17,101 bases of DNA, taken from positions 1-17,101 of the forward strand of contig CAYLHD010000016.1 in the NCBI GenBank assembly GCA_964383545.1. The letters are read 5' to 3'. Positions 7,183 to 14,595 of the stretch are shown in pieces (position 1 is the stretch's first letter; every line of letters starts with the position of its first letter). The notes under the pieces are model-generated. The model was not told where the DNA came from and did no database searches. It saw nothing but the letters and a program-made list of their open reading frames with translations. The stretch comes from JAGYLJ01 sp964383545 (lineage in GTDB: Bacteria; Patescibacteriota; Minisyncoccia; Phycocordibacterales; UBA12079). The position numbers and the translations under genes are program-made.

Positions 7183-9559
7183 AAAACTAGTTTTATTAGA
7201 TGCTTATGCAATAATCCATCGAGCTTATCATGCTTTACCTGATTTTTCTTCTCCTAAAGGTGAACCGACAGGGGCCCTGTATGGTATTTCTGCTATGTTG
7301 TTAAAAATCTTAAAAGATTTGAAACCTGATTACATTGTGGCTTGTTACGATTTACCAGAAAAAACTTATCGGGATGATATTTATGATGATTATAAAGCTG
7401 GTCGTCAGAAGCCTGATGAAAACCTTATTAAACAAATTGATAGGTCCAGAGATTTATTTAAAGTTTTTAATATTCCTATTTATGAGAAAGCTGGTTTTGA
7501 AGCAGATGATATTTTAGGAACTATTGTAGAAAAGTTAAAAGAAACAGAAATAGATATTATTATTGCTTCTGGTGATATGGATACAATGCAATTAGTGAAT
7601 GGTGATAAGGTTTGTGTTTATACTTTAAAAAAAGGTATTAACGATACTATTTTATATAATGAAAAAGCGATGATTGATCGATTTGGTTTTAAACCAGAGT
7701 TATTGATTGATTATAAAGGGTTAAGAGGTGATCCTTCAGATAATATTATTGGAATAAGAGGTATTGGTGAGAAAACAGCAACCAACTTAATTCAAGGTTT
7801 TGGAAATATCGAGAATATTTATAAACAATTAGAAGAGGATGAGGATCCTTTATTAGAGAAAGGTATTAAACCAAGAATTATAAACTTATTAAGAGAAAAC
7901 AAGGAGGAAGCTCTTTTTTCTAAAGAACTAGCTACTATTAGAAGAGATGTTCCTGTAAATTTTTATTTACCAAGACAATTTTGGAGGGAAGGAGTAGTTA
8001 AAGAAGAGATTATTTCTTTGTTTAGGGAACTTGGTTTTAGAACTTTAACTCAGAGAGTCCAAGAATTTTTTGATAATAAAGTAGATAAGTCTATTGCGAA
8101 GGAAGATGTTCCTAAAAAAAAGGAAAAAATAGATGAAATTGAATTACAAAAGACTCTGATTGCTTTATGGTTGCTAGATTCTAATATAACTAAACCTACC
8201 TTAGAAGATTTATTAAATTTTAGTGATAAAGATGTTTTTTCAGAAGCAAAAAAATATGTTTTGAGTGAAATAAAAAATAAAAAATTAGATTTTGTATTAG
8301 AAGAAATAGAATTACCATTAACTCCTGTTATTGAAAAGATGAGTAAAAATGGAATTGAGTTGAATACTTCATATTTAAATAAAATTTCAAAGGAATATCA
8401 TCTAGAATTAGATAAATTAGAGAAAAAAATATGGGAGTATTCAAAAGAAGAGTTTAATATCAATTCTCCTAAACAATTAGGTGAGGTTCTATTTGGTAAA
8501 ATGGATTTAAAAGCTAAGGGTCAGAGAAAAACATCGACAGGTAAACGATCTACAAAAGAATCTGAATTAAAAAAGATGTTAGGATTACACCCAATAATTG
8601 ATAACGTTTTAAAGTATAGAGAATTACAAAAACTTCTCTCTACCTATATAGATAATTTACCTGGTTTGGTAGATAAGGATGGTCGTATTCATGCAACTTT
8701 TTTACAAACAGGGACAACCACAGGTCGTTTATCTTCTAATAACCCTAACATGCAAAATATTCCGACAAAAAGTCAACATGGTCGGAAAATTAGAGCTGCT
8801 TTTGTTGCAGAAAAAGGTTTTGAATTATTAGCTATTGATTATTCTCAAATTGAATTAAGAGTTGCTGCCGTTCTGGCAGATGATGAGAAAATGTTAGAAA
8901 TATTTAAAAGTGGTAATGATGTTCATACTGCTGTAGCAGCTGAAATTTTTAACACTTCTTTAGATAAAGTAAATAGTTCCATGAGAAGAAAAGCTAAAGT
9001 AGTTAATTTTGGGATAATTTATGGTATGGGAGTTAATGCTTTAAGACAAAATTTAGAAGATGCTTCTGGTGGAATGGAAGAAATAAAAAGATCTGATGCA
9101 CAAAGATTTTATAAAGATTACTTTGACAAATTTAGTATACTTTCTTCTTATCTTGAGGAATCAAAACAGGAAGCTGGAAGGTTAGGTTACACCAAAACTT
9201 TATTTGGTCGGATAAGATATTTTGAAGGTATTCAATCGAGGATACCTTATATTAAGGCTATGGCTGAAAGAATGGCTATTAATGCACCTATTCAAGGAAC
9301 TAGTGCTGATTTAATAAAGTTAGCGATGATAAGAGTTGATAAGTATCTGACTGAAAATAAATTACATGGCAAAATTAAAATGCTTATACAGGTTCACGAT
9401 GAATTAATTTTTGAAATAAAAGAGAATTTGGATCCGGAAGTTTATAATAAAATTAAGCAAATTATGGAATCTATTTTGCCAATTACTGAAACAAAAGGTG
9501 TAACTTTTAAAGTAAATTTAAAAAAAGGGCCAGACTGGAACAGTTTAGAAGAAATTTAA
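7172..9559 (+). CDS. polA: DNA polymerase I without proofreading domain
   Basis: Repair and Okazaki-maturation polymerase of 795 aa (E. coli 928, Taq about 832). Residues 1 to about 290 are the 5' nuclease: Asp10, the cluster EADD (110-113), SGDMD with Asp135/Asp137, GDPSDN (187-191 region) and a helix-hairpin-helix IRGIGEKTA. Between about 300 and 400 there is a Lys/Glu-rich linker and a much reduced stretch with none of the DEDD metal ligands, so 3'-5' exonuclease activity is predicted absent. The polymerase domain is complete: motif A DYSQIELR (Asp556), motif B from Arg606 to Gly618 with Phe613, and motif C VHDE (Asp743). The start overlaps the last 11 nt of tsaE, implying coupled translation from one mRNA. 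A candidate terminator follows at 9611. Confidence 0.96.
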   Translation: MKNKKLVLLDAYAIIHRAYHALPDFSSPKGEPTGALYGISAMLLKILKDLKPDYIVACYDLPEKTYRDDIYDDYKAGRQKPDENLIKQIDRSRDLFKVFNIPIYEKAGFEADDILGTIVEKLKETEIDIIIASGDMDTMQLVNGDKVCVYTLKKGINDTILYNEKAMIDRFGFKPELLIDYKGLRGDPSDNIIGIRGIGEKTATNLIQGFGNIENIYKQLEEDEDPLLEKGIKPRIINLLRENKEEALFSKELATIRRDVPVNFYLPRQFWREGVVKEEIISLFRELGFRTLTQRVQEFFDNKVDKSIAKEDVPKKKEKIDEIELQKTLIALWLLDSNITKPTLEDLLNFSDKDVFSEAKKYVLSEIKNKKLDFVLEEIELPLTPVIEKMSKNGIELNTSYLNKISKEYHLELDKLEKKIWEYSKEEFNINSPKQLGEVLFGKMDLKAKGQRKTSTGKRSTKESELKKMLGLHPIIDNVLKYRELQKLLSTYIDNLPGLVDKDGRIHATFLQTGTTTGRLSSNNPNMQNIPTKSQHGRKIRAAFVAEKGFELLAIDYSQIELRVAAVLADDEKMLEIFKSGNDVHTAVAAEIFNTSLDKVNSSMRRKAKVVNFGIIYGMGVNALRQNLEDASGGMEEIKRSDAQRFYKDYFDKFSILSSYLEESKQEAGRLGYTKTLFGRIRYFEGIQSRIPYIKAMAERMAINAPIQGTSADLIKLAMIRVDKYLTENKLHGKIKMLIQVHDELIFEIKENLDPEVYNKIKQIMESILPITETKGVTFKVNLKKGPDWNSLEEI

Positions 9560-9610
9560 TGGTTACACATTAAATTTTAAAAAAGGGAAAGTGGACAAAA
9601 AAATAATTTC

Positions 9611-9646
9611 AGATACAATTAATAACTTAGTTGTGTCTTATTTTTA
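9611..9646 (+). terminator. Candidate terminator after polA
   Basis: AGATACAA (9611-9618) pairs with TTGTGTCT (9631-9638) across a 12-nt loop with one wobble, and is followed by TATTTTTA. It lies about 50 bp past the polA stop. The stem is short and AT-rich, so the call is tentative. Confidence 0.45.
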
Positions 9647-9751
9647 AAGGTTAAACTATTTAAGACAATTTTAAGAAAAAAATAATTTTAGAGTTTTTTT
9701 AACTTTGTCGCACAGATTTAAAAAATTTATTTTCTTTTCTTTTGACTGAGA

Positions 9752-10294
9752 ATGGATGTTTTTATTATGTATCATAACAAGCAATTAAAATGGATTTTTA
9801 TCGGGCTATCGGTTACCACCATGATTTTCGTAACAATTTATTATGCTTCTGTTACACGAGCTGAAAATTGGCAAACTAATGATTCTGATTCTAACTTAAA
9901 ATCAGTAATTAGTTTTGTTAAACAACTTTTACCAGGTTCTAATGTTACTGAAGTTGACAACATAGCTTCTTTAAATCAAGTAGGTGAAGTTACCTCAACT
10001 AGTACTTGTCTCAATTCTATAGATATTCAAAGTGAGAATTTAAGAAGCAGTTCATTAAATAGGGATTTATTGGACATTTGTTTAGCTAAAGCTGAAGACG
10101 AATGGACCCAACTACAAAAACATTATAGTGAAGTTTTACTTCAATGTATAAATATAGATTTAGGTTTAAATGGAGAAAAATTGTTTAGTAATGATGATTG
10201 TGATAGTCAGATAAAAGCTTATAAAGATAAGGATAAACAAAGAATTCAACTTGATAAAATGGATTGTTTTGATAGATACTCTGAAAGGGAATAG
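9752..10294 (+). CDS. Unrecognised membrane-anchored protein with Cys-containing extracytoplasmic part
   Basis: A 180-aa protein I do not recognise. A short basic start (HNKQLK) is followed by one hydrophobic helix at about 13-32, then SVTRAENW, so it is either anchored or cleaved after an AxA-like site near residue 37. The remainder (about 140 residues) is polar and acidic with five cysteines (86, 110, 132, 150, 172) and ends in a charged helix-prone tail. A helical segment with Cys110 and Cys132 spaced 22 residues apart could form a disulfide-linked hairpin (inference). ATG at 9752 is used here; an in-frame ATG at 9767 (residue 6) is also possible, and neither has a convincing ribosome binding site. 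It stands alone between the polA terminator and the holA promoter. Confidence 0.7.
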   Translation: MDVFIMYHNKQLKWIFIGLSVTTMIFVTIYYASVTRAENWQTNDSDSNLKSVISFVKQLLPGSNVTEVDNIASLNQVGEVTSTSTCLNSIDIQSENLRSSSLNRDLLDICLAKAEDEWTQLQKHYSEVLLQCINIDLGLNGEKLFSNDDCDSQIKAYKDKDKQRIQLDKMDCFDRYSERE

Positions 10295-10338
10295 AGGTTG
10301 AACTTCAAATTACAGGAGACAAGTTTCGGTTGCCATCC

Positions 10339-10367
10339 TTTATACTTAAGGTCTGATATCATATAAT
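10339..10367 (+). promoter_or_regulatory. Promoter of holA-murC predicting a leaderless mRNA
   Basis: TTTATA (10339-10344), 17 bp, then a perfect TATAAT (10362-10367) that ends exactly 7 nt before the holA ATG at 10375. The transcription start is expected at or next to the A of the ATG, and no Shine-Dalgarno exists. Confidence 0.65.
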
Positions 10368-10374
10368 AATATAT

Positions 10375-11124
10375 ATGTTTTATTGTTTATATGGTGATAA
10401 TACAAAGAAATCAAGAGAGAAACTTCAGTCTCTTTTGAGATCTCTTTTTTTAAAGAAACCAAACGCTGCTTTTTTTAAACTTGAACCTGATAATTTTACA
10501 GAAAATAAATTAGAGGAGTTGATAAAGAGTCAGGGTTTATTTGAAAATAAATATATAGTTCAAATGGATGGTTTGTTTGAAGACAAAATTATCTCGAAAG
10601 TTTTAATTAGTAAACTAGATGACTTAAAAGAGTCAAAAAATGTTTTTATTTTTATCGAAAACAAGATATCTAAATCTATTTTAAAAAAAATAGAAGAATT
10701 CGCATCTCGAGTTCAAGAATTTGTTTCTAATCAAAGTAAAGGAAGAACCTTTGCTACAGAAAAAGGTGATTTTAAAATAGGTGATTTTAATATTTTTGAT
10801 TTAGCAACTTGTTTTGGTAATAGAAACAAAAAGGATTTATGGGTGTTGTATCAAAAAACTAGAGCTAGAGATATTCCTTCGGAAGAAGTAAGTGGAATTA
10901 TTTTTTGGCAATTAAAAATGATATTTTTAGCTATGAATTCTAGAGATGCTAGTGAAGCTGGATTAAAACCTTTTGTTTTTAATAAAGCAAAAGGGTACTT
11001 GAAGAATTATTCTGAGGTAGAGTTAAAAAAGATGAGTGCTAATTTGGTTTATATTTATCATAACGCTCGTCGTAGTGGATTAAATTTAGACTTAGCTCTA
11101 GAAAAATTTATTTTAGAATTATAA
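10375..11124 (+). CDS. holA: DNA polymerase III delta subunit (clamp-loader), short form
   Basis: The delta subunit opens the beta sliding clamp as part of the clamp loader. The 249-aa protein is shorter than E. coli HolA (343). It starts with the typical MFYCLYGDN element followed by a basic helix, where other delta subunits have FLLYGDD-like sequences. A strand-rich region follows with QMDGLFED and VFIFIENKISK, matching the Rossmann-like AAA+ domain, which in delta lacks a functional P-loop. The C-terminal half is helical (GIIFWQLKMIFLAM; NARRSGLNLDLALEKFIL), as in the collar domain. Three bases separate it from murC. Family recognition rests on overall pattern and the two end segments, so it is good but less secure than the neighbours. 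Confidence 0.82.
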   Translation: MFYCLYGDNTKKSREKLQSLLRSLFLKKPNAAFFKLEPDNFTENKLEELIKSQGLFENKYIVQMDGLFEDKIISKVLISKLDDLKESKNVFIFIENKISKSILKKIEEFASRVQEFVSNQSKGRTFATEKGDFKIGDFNIFDLATCFGNRNKKDLWVLYQKTRARDIPSEEVSGIIFWQLKMIFLAMNSRDASEAGLKPFVFNKAKGYLKNYSEVELKKMSANLVYIYHNARRSGLNLDLALEKFILEL

Positions 11125-11127
11125 TTT

Positions 11128-12417
11128 ATGGATTTAAAAAAAGTAAAAAAAGTTCACTTGATTGGAATTGGGGGGATTGGAATATCTGCTTTAGCAAGAT
11201 TATTTTTTAATAACAGTAAAATAGTGACAGGTTCTGATGTTTCAGAGTCAAAAGTAACTAAAGGTTTGGTTCGTCTAGGAGTAGAGGTTTTTATTGGCCA
11301 CAGGGTCCAAAATTTAACTCAAGAGGTCGATTTAGTTGTGTACACACCAGCTGTTAATGAAAACAATCCAGAAATAGTGGAAGCTAAGAAACTAGGAATT
11401 CCAACTTTGTCTTATCCTCAGGCTTTAGGTTTAATTTCTATGGATTATTCTTTAATTGCGGTCTCTGGTACTCATGGAAAAACGACGACTACAGCTATGT
11501 CAGCTAAAGTTTTAATGGAAGCTAATTTTGATCCTTCTGTTGTGATTGGTTCTTTATTAAAAGAAACTCAAACTAATTATATTGCTGGTAAAAGTGAGTA
11601 TTTAATTATTGAAGCCTGTGAATATAAGAGGTCTTTTCTTAATTTTAAGCCACATATTTTGATAATTACTAATATTGATTTAGATCATTTAGATTACTAT
11701 AAAGATTTAGCTGATATTCAAAGTGCTTTTATTGAATTGGTTTCTCAGATGTCATCAGATGATTATTTGATTTGTGATATTCAACATAAAAATCTTGAAC
11801 CAATTGTTAATTTAGCTAAATGTCAGATGATTGATTTTAAAACTTTTTCTAAAGATGGTTTGAATTTAAAAATCCCAGGAGAGCACAACTTAGAAAATGC
11901 TCAATGTGTTTTAGCTTTGGCTGAGATTTTAAAAATTGATAGGCAGCAAGTGATTAAATCTCTAAATAATTTTGAAGGAACATGGAGACGTTCAGAATAT
12001 AGAGGAAAAACTTTAACCGGATTAAAAATTTATGATGATTATGCTCATAATCCAACTGAGGTGAATGTAACTTTAAAAGGTTTTCGAGATTTTTTTCCAA
12101 AAGATAAAATAACTGTTATTTTCCAACCTCATTTATATAGTCGGACAAAAACTTTTCTGAGAGAATTTGCTCAAAGTTTTGACAGTGCAGATAGAATTAT
12201 TATTTTACCGATCTATGCCGCTCGGGAAATTTTTGATTCCAGTATTAATTCAGAAATGTTGGTGGAAGAAATTAAAAAATATAAACAAGAAGTATTTTTT
12301 GCGAAAGACTTTACTTCTGTAGTTACTGAGATTAAAAAAAATACTGATACTGGAATTATCATTACCATGGGGGCAGGGGATGTTTATCAAGTTGGAGAGA
12401 TTCTTTTAGGAGAATAA
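11128..12417 (+). CDS. murC: UDP-N-acetylmuramate--L-alanine ligase MurC
   Basis: MurC adds the first amino acid (L-Ala) to UDP-MurNAc in the cytoplasm using ATP. The 429-aa protein is slightly short for the family (about 440-490) but complete. The N-terminal Rossmann domain begins HLIGIGGIGISALARL (10-25) and includes the VYTPAV segment. The ATP P-loop is SGTHGKTTTTA (113-123). The central domain shows EACEYKRSF (162-170) and TNIDLDHLDYY (181-191). The C-terminal domain has DYAHNPTEV (304-312) and a glycine-rich end, TMGAGDVYQVG. It is the second gene of the holA-murC unit, 3 bp after the holA stop, with no Shine-Dalgarno. Confidence 0.96.
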   Translation: MDLKKVKKVHLIGIGGIGISALARLFFNNSKIVTGSDVSESKVTKGLVRLGVEVFIGHRVQNLTQEVDLVVYTPAVNENNPEIVEAKKLGIPTLSYPQALGLISMDYSLIAVSGTHGKTTTTAMSAKVLMEANFDPSVVIGSLLKETQTNYIAGKSEYLIIEACEYKRSFLNFKPHILIITNIDLDHLDYYKDLADIQSAFIELVSQMSSDDYLICDIQHKNLEPIVNLAKCQMIDFKTFSKDGLNLKIPGEHNLENAQCVLALAEILKIDRQQVIKSLNNFEGTWRRSEYRGKTLTGLKIYDDYAHNPTEVNVTLKGFRDFFPKDKITVIFQPHLYSRTKTFLREFAQSFDSADRIIILPIYAAREIFDSSINSEMLVEEIKKYKQEVFFAKDFTSVVTEIKKNTDTGIIITMGAGDVYQVGEILLGE

Positions 12418-12462
12418 TTGATTTACAGGGTTTTTTCGATTCCTGTCGAGTAGATAAATACT

Positions 12463-12489
12463 AAAAACCCCAAAGCTAACGCTTCGAGG
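12463..12489 (-). terminator. Rho-independent terminator of the tRNA-Lys unit
   Basis: On the minus strand CCTCGAAGC, loop GTTA, GCTTTGGGG form a continuous 9-bp stem with two G-U pairs, followed directly by TTTTT. It starts 15 nt past the tRNA 3' end. The wobble pairs become C-A mismatches on the plus strand, so it points to minus-strand transcription, not murC. Confidence 0.8.
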
Positions 12490-12504
12490 TCTAAATATTT
12501 ATTG

Positions 12505-12577
12505 TCCACCCGGCAGGGATCGAACCTGCGACCGTCAGCTTAAAAGGCTGCTGCTCTACCAGCTGAGCTACGGGTGG
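12505..12577 (-). tRNA. tRNA-Lys (anticodon TTT)
   Basis: A complete cloverleaf can be folded by hand. The acceptor CCACCCG/CGGGTGG pairs over 7 bp; the D-arm is GCTC with GAGC; the anticodon loop CTTTTAA carries anticodon TTT at 12542-12544. The T-arm is GCAGG-TTCGATC-CCTGC. Discriminator A is followed by CAA, so the CCA end is not encoded and must be added. The first anticodon-stem pair (27-43) is a G-A mismatch. It is the last gene of a short minus-strand RNA unit with its own promoter and terminator. Confidence 0.97.
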
Positions 12578-12609
12578 ATATTTTTTATTTAATTTTCAAT
12601 TTAATTTTA

Positions 12610-12693
12610 CCATTCAGTAGTCTTTAAAGAAACTTAAAAGCCATGAAAGCTTCTAGATGTCGCTTTCATCTCCACCAGATGAGCTACGAACGG
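12610..12693 (-). pseudogene. Degenerate tRNA-like sequence upstream of tRNA-Lys
   Basis: The 5' end reads like a tRNA: CCGTTCG, TA, then a D-arm GCTC-ATCTGGTG-GAGA. The 3' end TGAATGG can close all seven acceptor pairs, two of them G-U. In place of a normal anticodon arm there is an 8-bp hairpin ATGAAAGC/GCTTTCAT with an 11-nt loop. It is followed by CTTTTAAG, which matches the tRNA-Lys anticodon loop, and a weak 5-bp hairpin where the T-arm should be. The conserved T-loop sequence is missing, so it should not work as a normal tRNA. It is 84 nt, lies 32 nt ahead of tRNA-Lys and behind the same promoter. A decayed duplicate tRNA is the simplest reading; a retained tRNA-like RNA is possible. 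Confidence 0.5.
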
Positions 12694-12717
12694 TTTAACT
12701 TAAAGGAATACAAAGAA

Positions 12718-12745
12718 ATAATACCAAAAAATAAGGAAAAGTCCA
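12718..12745 (-). promoter_or_regulatory. Promoter of the tRNA-like / tRNA-Lys unit
   Basis: On the minus strand TGGACT (12740-12745), 16 bp, TATTAT (12718-12723) with an extended -10 TG one base ahead (12725-12726). It lies 24 nt before the 5' end of the tRNA-like sequence and begins just past the doxX-like stop. Confidence 0.65.
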
Positions 12746-12747
12746 GT

Positions 12748-13137
12748 TTATAGAGGTAAATCTATAGAGAAAAATCCAGCTCCTGTTACCAAGAGAGATA
12801 ATAAAATGGCAAAAATAAGGATATAAAGTTGTAGTTTGGTTTTTTTCAAACCACCACTTCTTTGTTCTAGAATTAGGTTAATAATAGTTGTTACTATTAA
12901 AATCAAGACAGCGATTTGAGTATAGAAACCAATAATCAGAGCAATAGCAGAAAAAGTTTCAATACCTATTAAGTATTTAAGTGTACTTTTTATTTTTAAT
13001 CTTTTTTTACTTTGGAATTTAATTCCAATTATAGTAACAATTTGGTTTAGAAAGTGGGTCCCTATGATTATTCTTAACAAAAATGGTGCTAGGTAAGCGT
13101 AAGAAAGCAAATCTGGGAGTGGATTTAATATATTCAT
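12748..13137 (-). CDS. DoxX-family small membrane protein
   Basis: A 129-aa protein with about four hydrophobic segments. The pattern fits DoxX: LLRIIIGTHFLNQ in the first helix, IETFSAIALIIGFYTQ in the second, then a third helix, and a closing VTGAGFFSIDLPL resembling the G-x-G-x-x-S-x-D end of the family. DoxX proteins are poorly defined inner-membrane proteins, some linked to redox or thiosulfate metabolism; no specific role can be given here. I start at the ATG at 13137 (MNILNPLPDLL). An upstream in-frame ATG at 13203 would run through the start of the divergent methyltransferase gene and add a 22-residue stretch that does not fit the family. A -10-like TATCAT lies 6 nt ahead of the chosen ATG. 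Confidence 0.75.
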   Translation of the reverse strand: MNILNPLPDLLSYAYLAPFLLRIIIGTHFLNQIVTIIGIKFQSKKRLKIKSTLKYLIGIETFSAIALIIGFYTQIAVLILIVTTIINLILEQRSGGLKKTKLQLYILIFAILLSLLVTGAGFFSIDLPL

Positions 13138-13142
13138 ATGTG

Positions 13143-13149
13143 TATGATA
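13143..13149. promoter_or_regulatory. Shared symmetric -10 box for two divergent leaderless genes
   Basis: The 19-bp gap between the two start codons contains TATGATA. Read on plus, TATGAT (13143-13148) is 8 nt before the methyltransferase ATG; read on minus, TATCAT (13144-13149) is 6 nt before the doxX-like ATG. No good -35 box is evident on either side. Confidence 0.5.
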
Positions 13150-13156
13150 ACATAAT

Positions 13157-13633
13157 ATGAAAAATATAAAGAGTTTTTTAATTTTACACAATATAAGAAG
13201 CACCTATAATGTTGGGTCAATTTTTCGAACAGCTGAGGCTTGTGGTGTTTCAAAGATATTTTTAACCGGTTATACACCTAAACCAGTAGATAAATTTGGT
13301 AGGGAGGTTAAAGCTATTTCTAAAACAGCTTTAGGAGCAGAAAAGATTGTTAGTTGGGAATATTCACCTCGACCTAATCCTATTATTAAAAAATTAAAGA
13401 AACTAGATTTTAAAATTATTGGGATAGAACAAGATAAAAAATCAGTTGATTACAAGAAAGTTAAGATAGATCAATCAGTAGCTTTCCTTTTAGGAAATGA
13501 AGTTAAAGGTCTTTCTAAACAATTACTTGATCAGTGTGATCTTATTACTGAAATTCCAATGATTGGGAAAAAAGAATCTTTAAATGTTTCTGTGGCCACA
13601 GGGGTGGCTTTATTTAGGATTTTAGGTGTTTAG
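13157..13633 (+). CDS. SpoU/TrmH-family RNA 2'-O-methyltransferase
   Basis: A SPOUT-class, S-adenosylmethionine-dependent methyltransferase with the knotted C-terminal fold, acting on tRNA or rRNA ribose 2'-OH. The 158 aa amount to a bare catalytic domain. All three SpoU motifs are visible: motif 1 NIRSTYNVGSIFRTAEA (12-28, with Asn12 and Arg24), motif 2 LLGNEVKGLS (111-120) and motif 3 IPMIGKKESLNVSVA (133-147). There is no N-terminal substrate-binding extension such as RlmB has, so the target RNA cannot be told from sequence; TrmL-like or TrmH-like activity is possible. It diverges from the DoxX-like gene and its stop codon overlaps that of the convergent gene at 13630. Confidence 0.9.
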   Translation: MKNIKSFLILHNIRSTYNVGSIFRTAEACGVSKIFLTGYTPKPVDKFGREVKAISKTALGAEKIVSWEYSPRPNPIIKKLKKLDFKIIGIEQDKKSVDYKKVKIDQSVAFLLGNEVKGLSKQLLDQCDLITEIPMIGKKESLNVSVATGVALFRILGV

Positions 13634-14595
13634 TAAGAATAAATATCCACAACTTTTTTTTGTGCATCTAATAGTTTTATGATTTCTCTGTCTTTTTTCC
13701 AAAGTTGATTGGTCCTATCAAGGAAGATTCTCCATTCAGGTTTATAGAAATCAACTTCATTTTTTTCTCTGTTTATACAGGAATTATAATTAATTTCATT
13801 AGTTAGGTAAGTTTGACATTCATATTGCATACCAAGAGGAAAAGTTAAAGGGGTTTCACAACGGGAAATTTTGTCTATATAATCTAAACAATCATCATCA
13901 AAAGAATTTGGTCCTATGATTGGTAAATTTTCATCTTTAACAAGGGGACATTCTTTGTTAATATAAGGCTCAAAGTCTTGAAATTGTTCTAGGTAACCAG
14001 AACATTTATTTATTTGAAAAGATACACCTATTGGTGATCGTCCACTAACAATAATAACTTTGTTTTTGTCAGAAATGAAGACAGGGTACTCTATGTTTAT
14101 TTGGGAAGTATAAGATAGCTTAGATGCATTGCCTATTTTAATTTCTGTACCGGTCATCTCGCTTTTTAGTGTCCAATTTGAAATTTGGATTTTTTCATCA
14201 ACCGGAAGAGTGGTAGACAACTCTATGTATTCTTCGTCAACATTTGCTTTGTAACCAAGACATCTTCTTATTTCAACTTGTCCTTTATAAGGTGAAACAG
14301 TTTTTTCTTCTTCAAGTCTTTTTAAAGCTTCTTCAACTTTTTTTATTTCTTCTTCAGCCTTTTTTAATTCAGCAGCGATTCTCTCTTCTTCGGATATACT
14401 TGGATTAGTGTTTTCTTTGTTTTTAAATTTTTCCCAAAAAGAAACTTTACCATAGGTTTCTCCTGTATTGATAGGTGATGGTGGTTTAACGAAAATTCCC
14501 ATGTTGTTTGCCATTCTACTTGGCCCACCAAGGAATAACCAAATTAGGCCGATTCCAACAAAAACCCATAATATACCTTTTACACCCTCATCCAT
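13630..14595 (-). CDS. Unrecognised membrane-anchored protein: coiled coil, possible lamin-tail-like domain, Cys-rich C-terminus
   Basis: A 321-aa protein of unknown function. Order: a TM helix at about 7-23, a Pro/Gly-rich linker, a highly charged coiled coil (about 67-98, repeated Glu/Lys), then a beta-rich segment. That segment (about 105-200) contains YIELS, ISNWTLKS and VFISDKNKVIIVSG, reminiscent of a lamin-tail domain (LTD), which in bacteria is often extracellular; this is by eye and tentative. Seven cysteines (112, 198, 216, 236, 246, 260, 273) fall in the extracytoplasmic part, and a helical tail ends the protein. Its ATG overlaps the murE-like stop by 8 nt, so translation is probably coupled, hinting at an envelope role. 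The stop overlaps the convergent methyltransferase stop by 4 nt. Confidence 0.75.
   Translation of the reverse strand: MDEGVKGILWVFVGIGLIWLFLGGPSRMANNMGIFVKPPSPINTGETYGKVSFWEKFKNKENTNPSISEEERIAAELKKAEEEIKKVEEALKRLEEEKTVSPYKGQVEIRRCLGYKANVDEEYIELSTTLPVDEKIQISNWTLKSEMTGTEIKIGNASKLSYTSQINIEYPVFISDKNKVIIVSGRSPIGVSFQINKCSGYLEQFQDFEPYINKECPLVKDENLPIIGPNSFDDDCLDYIDKISRCETPLTFPLGMQYECQTYLTNEINYNSCINREKNEVDFYKPEWRIFLDRTNQLWKKDREIIKLLDAQKKVVDIYSY

Noticed and set aside
12428..12470. Inverted repeat GGGTTTTT / AAAAACCC after murC as a murC terminator
   Set aside because: The 27-nt loop and lack of a T-run on the plus strand make it poor; the right arm overlaps the much better minus-strand tRNA-Lys terminator.
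12610..12693. Functional second tRNA gene
   Set aside because: There is no normal anticodon arm (8-bp stem, 11-nt loop) and no T-loop consensus; it is reported instead as a degenerate tRNA-like sequence.
13138..13203. Upstream ATG (13203) for the DoxX-like gene
   Set aside because: It would extend through the first codons of the divergent methyltransferase and add a segment not typical of DoxX; the ATG at 13137 begins where family similarity begins.
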